Assembly (NCBI GenBank): GCA_029961685.1
Contig: JARWKL010000008.1
Location: 16,463,981 to 16,527,980 of the forward strand
Direction of reading: 5' to 3'
DNA from: Aristolochia californica
Taxonomy: Eukaryota; Streptophyta; Magnoliopsida; Piperales; Aristolochiaceae
Length of the DNA stretch: 64,000 nt
Part shown: positions 1 through 12,500 of the stretch, one piece after another
Position numbering within the stretch: the stretch's first letter is position 1
How the letters are laid out: every line of letters begins with the position of its first letter
Notes under the pieces: model-generated
Databases searched by the model: none
What the model was told of the DNA's origin: nothing
The model's input: the letters and a program-made list of their open reading frames with translations, nothing else
Translations under genes and position numbers: made by a program

Positions 1-713
1 TAGTTTTTTTATTTCAGGTTCAGTAATCATAGGGAAAAGGGGGAGGCGAGGGATTTTTAACTGAGTGTTGACTCCCAATCCATAAGTCATTCCGTAATAA
101 AATATAGCCCATTACGCATGATAAATAACTTTACAATCATCTATGATCGTTAGGTCAGCTTTTTGTGAATGGGAAAAATATTGGCTTGTTTGACTCAGGT
201 AAATATCCCACCGAACGTTCAGTTGAGAATTTAATGTTATTCCCTTTAAAAGGATTGGATCCATAGGTCATTTGCATCTTTAACATGTTTCAAGAATGCG
301 TATACATTTTTTTAAACATGTGTAGAAAAATCTCTTGCTTATAAAATTCGGAGATATTAGGGTTGAACTGGTGGAATTTCCCAAACTTGGATAAAAAAAC
401 TTTTGTGTTCATTTGTGGTGAGTGAATAAATTTTCTTTACTTACTTTTGTTTATTACTTTAAATTCTTTCCATACATAAACTCTAAAATTTTCATTTTGT
501 TGTGATCTATTTGCCTTTTATCTCTTTTTTTTGTTTGCGAGATGAAGGGAAAGTGAAAACTCAAGTTTTGATTTTAGAAAAAAGTATACATCTAAAATGG
601 AAATGCACAATGCCCAAATTTAGAGAGAGATAATTCCAAAAAGTGTCTGTAATTTTTAGGGATTGTAAACTCTTTCTGTTTTTAGATATCAAGTTCTGCA
701 ATCGTCAGGAAAA

Positions 714-727
714 GGGGGAGGCGGGGG
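714..727 (+). other. G-rich box of the monomer (representative copy)
   Basis: This copy reads GGGGGAGGCGGGGG and stands out in an otherwise AT-rich monomer. Nearly every monomer carries a version of it, usually preceded by CAATCGTCGGGAAAA. It has G-runs that could in principle form a two-layer G-quadruplex. Three-layer folding is not supported, because only three runs of three or more G occur even with the upstream GGG. I use it as the register mark for counting monomers. Confidence 0.8.
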
Positions 728-1533
728 ATTTTTAACTGAGTGTTGACTCCCAATCCATAAGTAATTCCTTACAAAAATATAGCCCGTTACGCATGATAAA
801 TAACTTTACAATCATCTATGATCGTTAGGTCAGGGTTTTGTAAATGGGCAAATTAATTGCTTGTTTGACTAGGGTAAATATCCCACCTCACGTTCACTGG
901 AGAATTTAATGTTATTCTCTTTAATAGGTTTGGATCCATAGGCCATTTGCATCTTTAACTTGCTTCAAGCATGCATATCCATTTTTTAAAACATGTGTAG
1001 AAAAATCTCTTACTTATAAAATTCCGAGCTATTAGGGTTGTACTAGTGGAATTTCCTATAATTGGAGAACAAAGCTTTTGTGTTCATTTGTGGTATGTGA
1101 ATAAATTTTATCTACTTACATTTGTTAATTGCTTTAAATTCTTCCATACATAAATTCTAAAATTTTCAATTTGTGAGATCTATTTTCCTTTTATCTCTTT
1201 TTTTTGTTTGCGAGATGAAGGGAAAGTGAAAACACAAGTTTTCATTTAAGAAAAAAAGTATACATCTAAAATGGAAATTCACAATGCACAAATGCAGAGA
1301 GAGATAATTCCAAAACGTGTTCATAAATTTTAGGGATTGTAACCTCTTTTTAGTTTTTATACATCAGGTTCTACAATCGACAGGAAAAGGGGGAGGCAGG
1401 GGATTTTTAACTGAGTGTTGACTCCCAATCCATAAGTCATTTCTTACAAAAATATAGCCAGTAACACAAGATAAATCACTTTACAATCATCTATAAATGT
1501 TTGGTCAATTTTTTGTTAATGGGCAAAATAATG

Positions 1534-1550
1534 GCTTGTTTGACTCGGGT
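1534..1550 (+). other. Weak CENP-B-box-like motif (representative copy)
   Basis: The 17-mer GCTTGTTTGACTCGGGT recurs in many monomers. Against the mammalian CENP-B box pattern (TTCG, four bases, A, two bases, CGGG) it keeps 7 of 9 fixed positions, including all of A..CGGG. Plants have no confirmed CENP-B orthologue at centromeres, and a 7/9 match can occur by chance. I record it only because it is frequent and because the retroelement sits inside it. Confidence 0.2.
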
Positions 1551-1890
1551 AAATATTCAGCCGCACGTTCACTTGGGAATTTAATGTTATTCTCTTTAAG
1601 TTTGGATCCATAGGTCATTTGCATCTTTAACATGTTTCCGGCATGCATATCCATTTTTTAAAACATGTGTAGAAAAAACTCTTTCTTATAAAATTCCGAA
1701 CTATTAGAGTTGAACAAGTGGAATTTCCCAAACTTGGAGAACATAACTTTTGTGTTCATTTGTGGTATGCGAATAAATTTTCTTTACCAACATTTTTTTA
1801 ATGCTTTAAATTCTTTGCACGCGTATACTCTAAATTTTAATTTTGTTGTGATCTATTTACCTTTAATCCCATTTTTTGTTTGCGAGATGA

Positions 1891-4800
1891 AGGGAAAGTG
1901 CAAACTCAAGTTTTGATTTAAGAAAAAAATATACATCTAAAATGGAAATTAACAATGCACAAATGTTGAGAGAAATAATTCCAAAATGTGTAAGTAATTT
2001 TTAGTGATTGTAAACTCTTTTTAGTAATGGATCAGGTTCTGCAATCGTCGGGAAAAGGGGGAGACGGGGGATTTTTGTCTAAGTTTTGAATCGGAATCCA
2101 TAAGTCATTCCTTACAAAATTATGGCCCTTTACGCATGATAAATCATTTTACAATCATCTATGATCGTCAGGTCAGCTTTTTGTAAATAGGCAAAATAAT
2201 GGCTTGTTTGACTCGATTAAATATCCTAATGCACATTCACTTTAGAATTTAATGTTATTCGCTTTAAAAGGTTTTGATCCATAGGTCATTTGCATCTTTA
2301 ACATGTTTCTAGCTTGCATATACAATTTTTTAAAACATGTGGAAAAATCTATTTCTTATTAAATTCCAAGCTATTAGGGTTGAACTAGTGGAATTTTCCC
2401 AAACTTGGATAACAAAACTTTTTTGTTCATTTGTGGTGTGTGAATAAATTTTCTTAACTTACATTTGTTATTGCTTTAAATTCTTTCCATACATAAACTC
2501 TAAAATTTTCCTTTTGTTGTGATCTTTTTGCTTTTTGTCTCTTTTTTCTTTTACGAGGTAAAGGGAAAGTGAAAACTCAAGTTTTGTTTTAAGAAAAAAG
2601 TATACATCCAAAATGCAAATGCACAATGTACAAATGTAGAGAGAGATAATTCTAAAAAGTGTCTATAATTTTTAGGGATTGTAAACTCCTTTTAGTTTTT
2701 ATATATCAGGTTTGCAATCATCGGGAAAAGGGGGAGGCGGGGATGTTTAACTGAGTGTTCACTCCTATTCCTTAAGTCATTCCTTACAAAAATATAGTCC
2801 GTTACGCATGGTAAATCACTTTACAATCATCTATGATCGTTAGGTCAGCTTTTTTTAAATGGGCAAAATAATGGTTTGTTTGAGTTGGGTAAATATCCTA
2901 CCGCACGTTCACTTGAGAATTTAATGTTATTCTCTTTAAAAGGTTTGGATCCATTGGTCATTTAAATCTTTAACATGTTTCAAGCACGCATATTCATTTT
3001 TTTAAACATGTGTTGAAAAATCTCTTTCTTATAAAATTCCGAGCTATTAGGGTTGAACTAGTGGAATTTCCCAAACTTGGATAAAAAAAATTTTGTGTTC
3101 ATTTCTGGTGTGTAAATGAATATTCTTTACTTATATTTGTTGATTGCTTTAAATTTTTTCCATACATAAATTCTAAAATTTTCATTTTGTTGTGATCTAT
3201 TTGCCTTTTATCTCTTTTTTTTGTTTGCGAGATGAAGAGAAAGTGAAAACTCAAGTTTTGATTTAAGAAAAAAGTATACATCTAAAATGGAAATGCACAA
3301 TGCAAAAATGTAAAGAGAGATAATTCCAAAAAATGCTTGTAATTTTTAGGGATTGTAAACTCTTTTTAGTTTCTATATATCAGGTTCAGCAATCGTCGGG
3401 TAAAGGGGGAGGAGGCATATTTTTAACTGATTGTTGACTCCCAATCCGTAAGTCATTCCTAGAAAAAAATAGCCCGTTACACAAGATAAATCAGTTTACA
3501 ATCATCTATGATAGCTAGGTCTGCTTTTTGTAAATGGGCAAAATAATGGCTAGTTTGACTCGGGTAAATATCCTACCGCACGTTCACTTGAGAATTTAAT
3601 GTTATTCTCTTTAAAAGGTTTGGATCCATAGGTCATTTGTATCTTTAACATGTTTTAAGCATGGTTATCCATTTTTTTAAAATATGTGCAGAAAAATCGC
3701 TTTCATATAAAATTCAAAGCTATTAGGGTTGAACAAGTACAATTTCTAAAACTTGGATAACAACTTTTGCGTTCATTTGTGGTGAGTGAATAAATTTTCT
3801 TTACGTACACTTGTTTATTGCTTTAAATTCTTTCGATACTTATACTCTAAAATTTTCATTTTGGTGTGATCTATTTGCCTTTTATCTCTTTTTTTGTTTA
3901 CGAGATGAAGGGAAAGTGAAAACTCAAGTTTTTATTTAAGAAAAAAGTATACATCTAAATTGGAAATGCACAATGGACAAATGTAGAGAGATATAATTCA
4001 GAAAAGTGTCTATAATTTTTAGCGATTGTAAACTCTTTTTAGTTTTTATATAAAATTTTTCAATCGTCAGGAAAAGGGGGAGGCGGGGGGTTTTTAACTG
4101 AGTGTTAACTCCTCATCCATTAGTCGTTCCTTACAAAAATATAGCCCATTACACATGATGAATCACTTTGCAATCATCAATGATCGTAAGGTAAGATTTT
4201 TGTAAATGGGCAAAATAATGGCTTGTTTGACTCGGGAAAATATCCCACTGCACGTTCACTTGGGAATTTAATGTTATTCTCTTTAAAAGGTTTGGATACA
4301 TAGGTCAATTGCATATTTTACATGTTTCAAGAATGTATATCCATTTATTAAAACATGTGTAGAAAAATCTCTTTCTAATAAAATTCTGAGCTATTAGGGT
4401 TGAACTAGTGGAATTTCCTAAACTTTGATAAAAAACATTTTGTGTTCATTTGTGGTGTGTGAATAAATTTTCTTTGCTTATATTTTTTTATTGCTTGAAA
4501 TTTTATCCATACTTATTCTCTAAAATTTTCATTTGGTTGTGATCTATTTGCCTTTTATCTTTTTTTTTTTTTTTTGTTTACGAGATGAAGGGAAAGTGAA
4601 AAGTCAATTTTCTATTTAAGAAAAAAGCATAGATATAAAATGGAAATGCACAATGCACAAATGTAGAGAGAGATAATTCCAAAAAGTGTCTCTAATATTT
4701 AGGGATTGTAAACTCTTTTTTACTTTTTATTTATTAGGTTTCAAACATGCATATCTATTTTTTAAAACATGTGTAGAAAAATCTCTTCATATAAAATTCT

Positions 4801-5671
4801 AATCTATTAGGGTTGAACTTGTTGAATTTCCGAAACTTGGATAACAAAAATTTTGTGTTAATTTGTGGTGTGTCAATATATATTTCCTTTACTTACATTT
4901 TTTTGTTGCTTTAAATTTTTCCGTACATAAACTATAAATTTTTCTTTTTGTTGTGATCTATTTGCCTTTTAATTTTTTTTTTTGTCTTTACGAGATGAAG
5001 GGAAAGCGAAAACTCAAGTTTTGATTTAAGAAAAAAGTATATATTTAAATTGGAAATGCACAATGCAAAAATGTAGAGAAAGATAATTCAAAAAAGTGTC
5101 TATAATTTTTAGGGATTGTAAACTATTTTTAGTTTTTGTATATCTAGTTATTCAATCGTCGGGAAAAGGGGGAGGCGGGGGGTTTTTTACTGAGAGTTGA
5201 CTCCCAATCCATAAGTAATCCCTTAAAAAATATAGCCCATTACGGATGATAAATCACTTTAAAATCATGTATGATACTTAGGTCAGTTTTTTGTAAATGG
5301 GCAAAATAATGGCTTGTTTGACTCAGGAAAATTTCCCACCGTACGTTCACTTGAGAATTTAATTTTAATCTCTTTAAAAGGTTTGGATCCATAGGTCATT
5401 TGAATCTTTAACATGTTTCAATCATGCATATCCTTTTTTTAAAACATGTGTAAAAAAATCTCTTTCAAATAAAATTCCGAGTTATTAGGGTTGAACTAGT
5501 GGAATTTCCAAAACTTGGATAACAAAACTTTTGTGTTCATTTGTGCTGTGTGAATATTTTTTTTACTTACAATTATTTATTGCTTTAAATTCTTTTCATA
5601 CTTATACTCTACAATTTTCATTTTTTTGTTATCTATTTGCCTTTTATCTCTTTTTTTTGTTTACGAGATGA
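1891..5671 (+). repeat. Higher-order repeat, copy 1 (3,781 bp)
   Basis: This copy holds, in order, the tail of an F-type monomer, then types A (box 2054), B (2727), C (3402), D (4073), a truncated E with no box, and F (5165). Each type is recognised by private variants shared with copies 2 and 3. A has a GAATCGGAATCC variant after the box. B has GTTCACTCCTATTCC. C has GGTAAAGGGGG and CTGATTGTTGAC. D has TATAAAATTTTTCAATCG. I placed the start at AGGGAAAGTGCAAACTC, a point shared by all copies; the true boundary may lie some tens of bases earlier. Confidence 0.9.
4736..5143 (+). repeat. Truncated monomer E, HOR copy 1
   Basis: About 258 bp of the normal monomer is missing, from just after the AGGTT before the G-rich box to the TTCAAGCATGC segment. 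The junction reads TTATTAGGTTTCAAACATGC near 4731-4750. The same junction occurs in all three HOR copies, so the deletion came before amplification. Confidence 0.85.
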
Positions 5672-6030
5672 AGGGAAAATGCAAACTCAAGTTTTGATTT
5701 AAGAAAAAAGTATACATCTAAAAGGGAAATTAACAATGCACAAATGTTGAGAGAAATAATTCCAAAATGTGTAAGTAATTTTTAGCGATTGTAAACTCTT
5801 TTTAGTAATGGATCAGGTTCTGCAATCGTCGGGAAAAGGGGGAGGCGGGGGATTTTTCTCTAAGTTTTGAATCGGAATCCATAAGTCATTCCTTACAAAA
5901 TTATGGCCCTTTACGCATGATAAATCATTTAACAATCATCTATGATCGTCAGGTCAGCTTTTTGTAAATAGGCAAAATAATGACTTGCTTGACTCGGTTA
6001 AATATCCTAATGCACATTCACTTGAGAATT

Positions 6031-6302
6031 TAATGTTATTTGCTTCAAAAGGTTTAGATCCATAGGTCATTTGCATCTTTAACATGTTTCTAGCTTGCAT
6101 ATACAATTTTTTTAAACATGTGGAAAAATCTATTTCTTATTAAATTCCAAGCTATTAGGGTTCAATTAATGTTATTCACTTCAAAAGGTTTAGATCCATA
6201 GGTCATTTGCATCTTTAACATGTTTCTAGCTTGCATATACAATTTTTTAAAACATGTGGAAAAATCTATTTCTTATTAAATTCCAAGCTATTAGGGTTGA
6301 AC
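6031..6302 (+). repeat. 136-bp direct duplication inside a monomer
   Basis: Positions 6031-6166 and 6167-6302 are near-identical tandem copies. Each starts TAATGTTATT and runs through the GATCCATAGG, CTAGCTTGCATATAC and AAATTCCAAGCTATTAGGGTT landmarks. The duplication occurs only in HOR copy 2. The two copies differ at a few bases, so it is recent relative to HOR formation. Confidence 0.9.
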
Positions 6303-8649
6303 TAGTGGAATTTTCCCAAACTTGGATAACAAAACTTTTTTGTTCATTTGTGGTGTGTGAATAAATTTTCTTAACTTACATTTGCTATTGCTTTAAATTC
6401 TTTCCATACATAAACTCTAAACTTTTCCTTTTGTTGTGATCTATTTGCTTTTTGTCTCTTTTTTTGTTTACGAGGTAAAGGGAAAGTGAAAACTCAAGTT
6501 TTGTCTTAAGAAAAAAGTATACATCTAAAAATGAATTGCACAATGTACAAATGTAGAGAGAGATAATTCTAAAAAGTGTCGGTAATTTTTAGGGATTGTA
6601 AACTCCTTTTAGTTTTTATATATCAGGTTTACAATCGTCGGGAAAAGGGGGAGGCGGGGGATGTTTAACTAAGTGTTCACTCCTATTCCTTAAGTCATTC
6701 CTTACAAAAATATAGTCCGTTACACATGGTAAATCACTTTACAATCATCTATGATCGTTAGGTCAGCTTTTTGTAAATGGGCAAAATAATGGTTTGTTTG
6801 ACTTGGGTAAATATCCTACCGCACGCTCACTTGAGAATTTAATGTTATTGTATTTAAAAGGTTTGGATCCATTGGTCATTTAAATATTTAACATGTTTCA
6901 AGCACGCATATTCATTTTTTAAAACATGTGTTGAAAAATCTCTTTCTTATAAAATTCCGAGCTATTAGGGTTGAACTAGTGGAATTTCCCAAACTTGGAT
7001 AACAAAAATTTTGTGTTCATTTGTGGTGTGTAAATGATTATTCTTTACTTATATTTGTTGATTGCTTTAAATTATTTCCATACATAAATTCACAAATTTT
7101 CATTTTGTTGTGATCTATTTGCCTTTTATCTCTTTTTTTAGTTTGCGATATCAAGAGAAAGTGAAAACTCAAGTTTTGATTTAAGAAAAAAGTATACATC
7201 TAAAATGGAAATGCACAATGCACAAATGTAAAGAGAGATAATTCCAAAAAATGCTTGTAATTTTTAGGGATTGTAAACTCTTTCTAGTTTCTATATATCA
7301 TGTTCAGCAATCGTCGGGTAAAGGGGGGGAGTCGGCATATTTTTACCTGATTGTTGACTCCCAATCCGTAAGTCATTCCTAGCAAAACAAAATAGCCCAT
7401 TACGCATGATAAATCAATTTACAATCATCTACGATAGCTAGGTCTGCTTTTTGTAAATGGCCAAAATAATGGCTAGTTTGACTCGGGTAAATATCCCACC
7501 GCACGTTCACTTCAGAATTTAATGTTATTCTCTTTAAAAGGTTTGGATCCATAGGTCATTTGTATCTTTAACATGATTTAACATTGCATATCCATTTTTT
7601 AAAACATGTGCAGAAAAATCTCATCCATATAAAATTTAAAGCTATTAGGGTTGAACAAGTGCAATTTCCAAAACTTGGATAACAACTTTTGTGTTCATTT
7701 GTGGTGTGTGAATAAATTTTCTTTACTTACACTTGTTTATTGCTTTAAATTCTTTCCATACTTATACTCTAAAATTTTCATTTTGGTGTGATCTATTTGC
7801 CTTTTATCTCTTTTTTTGTTTACGAGATGAAGGGAAAGTGAAAACTCAAGTTTTGATTTAATAAAAAAGTGTACATCTAAATTGGAAATGCACAATGGAC
7901 AAATGTAGAGATATATAATTCAGAAAAGTGTCTATAATTTTTAGGGAATTTACACACTTTTTAGTTTTTATATAAAAATTTTCAATCGTCGGGAAAAGGG
8001 GGAGGCATGGGGTTTTTAACTGAGTGTTGACTCCTCATCCATTAGTCATTCCTTACAAAAATATAGCCCGTTACACATGATAAATCACTTTGCAATCATC
8101 TATGATCGTTAGGTAAAATTTTTGTAAATGGGCAAAATAATGGCTTGTTTGACTCGGGAAAATATCCCACTGCACGTTCACTTGGGAATTTAATGTTATT
8201 CTCTTTAAAAGGTTTGGATCCATAGGTCAATTTCATATTTTACATGTTTCAAGAATGCATATCCATTTATTAAAACATGTGTAGAAAAATCTCTTTCTAA
8301 TAAAATTCCGAGCTATTAGGGTTGAACTAGTGGAATTTCCCAATTTTGATAACAAAAATTTTGTGTTCATTTGTGGTGTGTGGATAAATTTTCTTTGCTT
8401 ATATTTTTTTATTGCTTGAAATTGTATCCATACTTATACTCTAAAATTTTCATTTGGTTGGGATCTATTTGCCTTTTATCTTCTTTTTTTTGTTTACGAG
8501 ATGAAGGGAAAGTGAAAAGTCAATTTTTGATTTAAGAAAAAAGCATAGATATAAAATGGAAATGCACAATGCACAAATGTAGAGAGAGATAATTCCAAAA
8601 AGTGTCTCTAATATTTAGGGATTGTAAACTCTTTTTTAGTTTTTATTTA

Positions 8650-9061
8650 TTAGGTTTTGAAACATGCATATCTATTTTTTAAAACATGTGTAGAAAAATC
8701 TCTTCCGTATAAAATTCTAAGATATTAGGGTTGAACTTGTTGAATTTCCGAAACTTGGATAACAAAAATTTTGTGTTAATTTGTGGTGTGTCAATATATA
8801 TTTCCATTAATTAGATTTTTTTATTGCTTTAAATTCTTTCCATACATAAACTATAAATTTTTCTTTTTGTTGTGATCTATTTGCCTTTTAACTTTTTTTT
8901 TGTCTTTACGAGATGAAGGGAAAGCGAAAACTCAAGTTTTGATTTAAGAAAAAAGTATACATTTAAATTGGAAATGCACAATGCAAAAATGTAGAGAAAG
9001 ATAATTCAAAAAAGTGTCTATAATTTTTAGGGATTGTAAACTATTTTTAGTTTTTGTATAT
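8650..9061 (+). repeat. Truncated monomer E, HOR copy 2
   Basis: This is the same deletion as in copy 1. The junction is near 8651-8665 and reads TTAGGTTTTGAAACATGC, with two or three extra bases. No G-rich box is present. Confidence 0.85.
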
Positions 9062-9589
9062 CTAGTTCTTCAATTGTCGGGAAAAGGGGGAGGCGGGGGG
9101 TTTTCTACTGAGAGTTGACTCCCAATCCATAAGTAATTCCTTAAAAAAATATAGCCCATTACGGATGATAAATCACTTTACAATCATGTATGATAGTTAG
9201 GTCTGCTTTTTGTAAATGGCGAAATAATGGCTTGTTTGACTCGGGAAAATTTCCCACCGTACGTTCACCTGAGAATTTAATGTTATTCTCTTTAAAAGGT
9301 TTGGATCCATAGGTCATTTGCATTTTTAACATGTTTCAATCATGCATATCTATTTTTTAAAACATGTGTAAAAAAATCTCTTTCAAATAAAATTTCGAGC
9401 TATTAGGGTTGAACTAGTGGAATTTCCAAAACTTGGATAACAAAACTTTTGTGTTCATTTGTGGTGTGTGAATATTTTTTTTACTTACAATTGTTTATTG
9501 CTTTAAATTCTTTCCATACTTATACTCTACAATTTTCATTTTTTTGTTATCTATTTGTCCTTTATCTCTTTTTTTTGTTTACGCGATGA

Positions 9590-12500
9590 AGGGAAAGTGC
9601 AAACTCAAGTTTTTATTTAAGAAAAAAGTATACATCTAAAAGGGAAATTAACAATGCACAAATGTTGAGAGAAATAATTCCAAAATGTGTAAGTAATTTT
9701 TAGTGATTGTAAACTCTTTTTAGTAATGGATCAGGTTCTGCAATCGTCGGGAAAAGGGGGAGGCGGGGGATTTTTATCTAAGTTTTGAATCGGAATCCAT
9801 AAGTCATTCCTTAAAAAAATATGGCCCTTTACGCATGATAAATCAGTTTACAATCATCTATGATCTTCAGGTCAGCTTTTTGTAAATAGGTAAAATAATG
9901 GCTTGTTTGACTCGGTTAAATATCCTAATGCACATTCACTTGAGAATTTAATGTTATTCGCTTTGAAAGGTTTTGATCCATAGGTCATTTGCATCTTTAA
10001 CATGTTTCTAGCTTGCATATACAATTTTTTAAAACATGTGGAAAAATCTATTTCTTATTAAATTCCAAGCTATTAGGGTTGAACTAGTGGAATTTTCCCA
10101 AACTTGGATAACAAAACTTTTTTGTTCATTTGTGGTGTGTGAATAAATTTTCTTAACTTACATTTTCTATTGCTTTAAATTCTTTCCATACATAAACTCT
10201 AAAATTTTCCTTGTGTTGTGATCCATTTGCTTTTTGTCTCTTTTTTTGGTTACGAGGTAAAGGGAAAGTGAAAACTCAAGTTTTGTTTTAAGAAAAAAGT
10301 ATACATCTAAAATGGAAATGCACAATGTACAAATGTAGAGAGAGATAATATTAAAAAGTGTCTATAATTTTTAGGGATTGTAAACTCCTTTTAGTTTTTA
10401 TATATCAGGTTTGCAATCGTCGGGAAAAGGGGGAGGTGGGGGATGTTTAACTGAGTGTTCACTCCTATTCCTTAAGTCATTCCTTACAAAAATATAGTCT
10501 GTTACGCATGGTAAATCACTTTACAATCATCTATGATCGTTAGGTCAGCTTTTTGTAAATGGGCAAAATAATGGTTTGTTTGACTTGGGTAAATATCCTA
10601 CCGCACGTTCACTCGAGAATTTAATGTTATTCTCTTTAATAGGTTTGGATCCATTGGTCATTTAAATCTTTAACATGTTTCAAGTACGCATATTCATTTT
10701 TTAAAACATGTGTTGTAAAATCTCTTTCTTATAAAATTCCAAGCTATTAGGGTTGAACTAGTGGAATTTCCCAAACTTGGATAACAAAACCTTTGTGTTC
10801 ATTTGTGATGTGTAAATGAATATTCTTTACTTATATTTGTTGATTGCTTTAAATTCTTTCCAATCATAAATTCTAAAATTTTCATTTTGTTGTGATCTAT
10901 TTTTCTTTTATCTCTTTTTTTTGTTTGCGAGATGAAGAGAAAGTGAAAACTCAAGTTTTGATTTAAGAAAAAAGTATACATCTAAAATGGAAATGCACAA
11001 TGCACAAATGTAAGGAGAGATCATTCCAAAAAATGCTTGTAATTTTTGGGGATTGTAAACTCTTTTTAGTTCCTATATATCAAGTTCAGCAATTGTCGGG
11101 TGAAGGGGGAGGCGGCATATTTTTAACTGATTGTTGACTCCCAATCCGTAATTCATTCCTAGCAAAAAAAAAAATAGCCCGTTACGCATGATAAATCAGT
11201 TTACAATCATCTATGATAGTTAGGTTTGCTTTTTTTAAATGGGCAAAATAATGGCTATTTTGACTCGGGTAAATATCCCACCGCACGTTCACTTGAGAAT
11301 TTAATGTTATTCTCTTTAAAAGGCTTGGATCCATAGGTCATTTGTATCTTTAACATGTTTTAAGCACGCTAATCCATTTTTAAAACATGTGCAGAAAAAT
11401 CTTTTTCGTATAAAATTCCAAGTTATTAGGGTTGAACAAGTGCAATTTTCAAAACTTGGATAACAACTTTTGTGTTCATTTGTGGTGTGTGAATAAGTTT
11501 TCTTTACTTACACTTGTTTATTGCTTTAAATTATTTTCATACTTATACTCTAAAATCTTCATTTTGGTGTGATCTATTTGCCTTTCATCTCTTATTTTGT
11601 TTACGAGATGAAGGGAAAGTGAAAACTCAAGTTTTGATTTAAGAAAAAAGTATACATCTAATTTGGAAATGCACAATGGACAAATGTAGAGAGATATAAT
11701 TCAGAAAAGTGCCTCTAATTTTTAGGGATTGTAAACTCTTTTTAGTTTTTATATAAAATTTTTCAATCGTCGGGAAAAGGGGGAGGCGGGGGGTTTTTTA
11801 CTGAGTGTCGACTCCTCATCCATTAGTCATTCCTTTAAAAAAATATAGCCGGTTACACATGATAAATCACTTTGCAATCATCTATGATCGTTAGGTAAGT
11901 ATTTTGTAAATGGGCAAAATAATGGCTTGTTTGACTCGGGAAAATATCCCACCGCACGTTCACTTGGGAATTTAATATTATTCTCTTTAAAAGGTTTGGA
12001 TACATAGGTCAATTTCAAGAATGCATATCCATTTATTAAAACATGTGTAGAAAAATCTCTTGCAATTAAAATTCCGAGCTATTGGGATTGAACTAGTGGA
12101 ATTTCCCAAACTTTGATAACAAAAATTTAGTGTTCATTTGTGGTGTGTGAATAAATTTTCTTTGCTTATATTTTTTTATTGCTTGAAATTCTTTCCATAC
12201 ATATACTCTAAAATTTTCATTTGGTTGTGATCTATTTGCCTTTTATCTTTTTATTTTTATTTTTACGAGATGAAGGGAAAGTGAAAACTCAATTTTTTAT
12301 TTTAGAAAAAAGCATAGATATAAAATGGAAATGCACAATGCACAAATGTAGAGAGAGATAATTCCAAAAAGTGTCTCTAATATTTAGGGATTGTAAAATC
12401 TTTTTTAGTTTTTATTTATTAGGTTTCAAACATGCATATCTATTTTTTTAAAACATGTGTAGAAAAATCTCTTCCGTATAAAATTCTAAGCTATTAGGGT

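Larger units (their letters stand above)
5672..9589 (+). repeat. Higher-order repeat, copy 2 (3,918 bp)
   Basis: The order A-B-C-D-E-F is the same as in copy 1, with boxes at 5835, 6644, 7320, 7995 and 9083. It is 137 bp longer than copy 1. A 136-bp tandem duplication inside monomer A (6031-6302) explains all but one base of this. Without it the period is 3,782 bp. Confidence 0.9.

Noticed and set aside
1710..1916. 68-codon plus-strand frame in the satellite, and similar frames at 18634-18873 and 58282-58503
   Set aside because: They are chance openings of the same monomer segment, Phe/Leu/Lys-rich because of AT content, and closed by stops in most other monomers.
3099..10981. Two similar 60-codon minus-strand frames (3099-3281 and 10799-10981) that might look like a conserved small gene
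   Set aside because: They fall in the same type B monomer of HOR copies 1 and 3. Their similarity comes from the repeat, and the matching position in copy 2 is not open. They are AT-rich with no coding signature.
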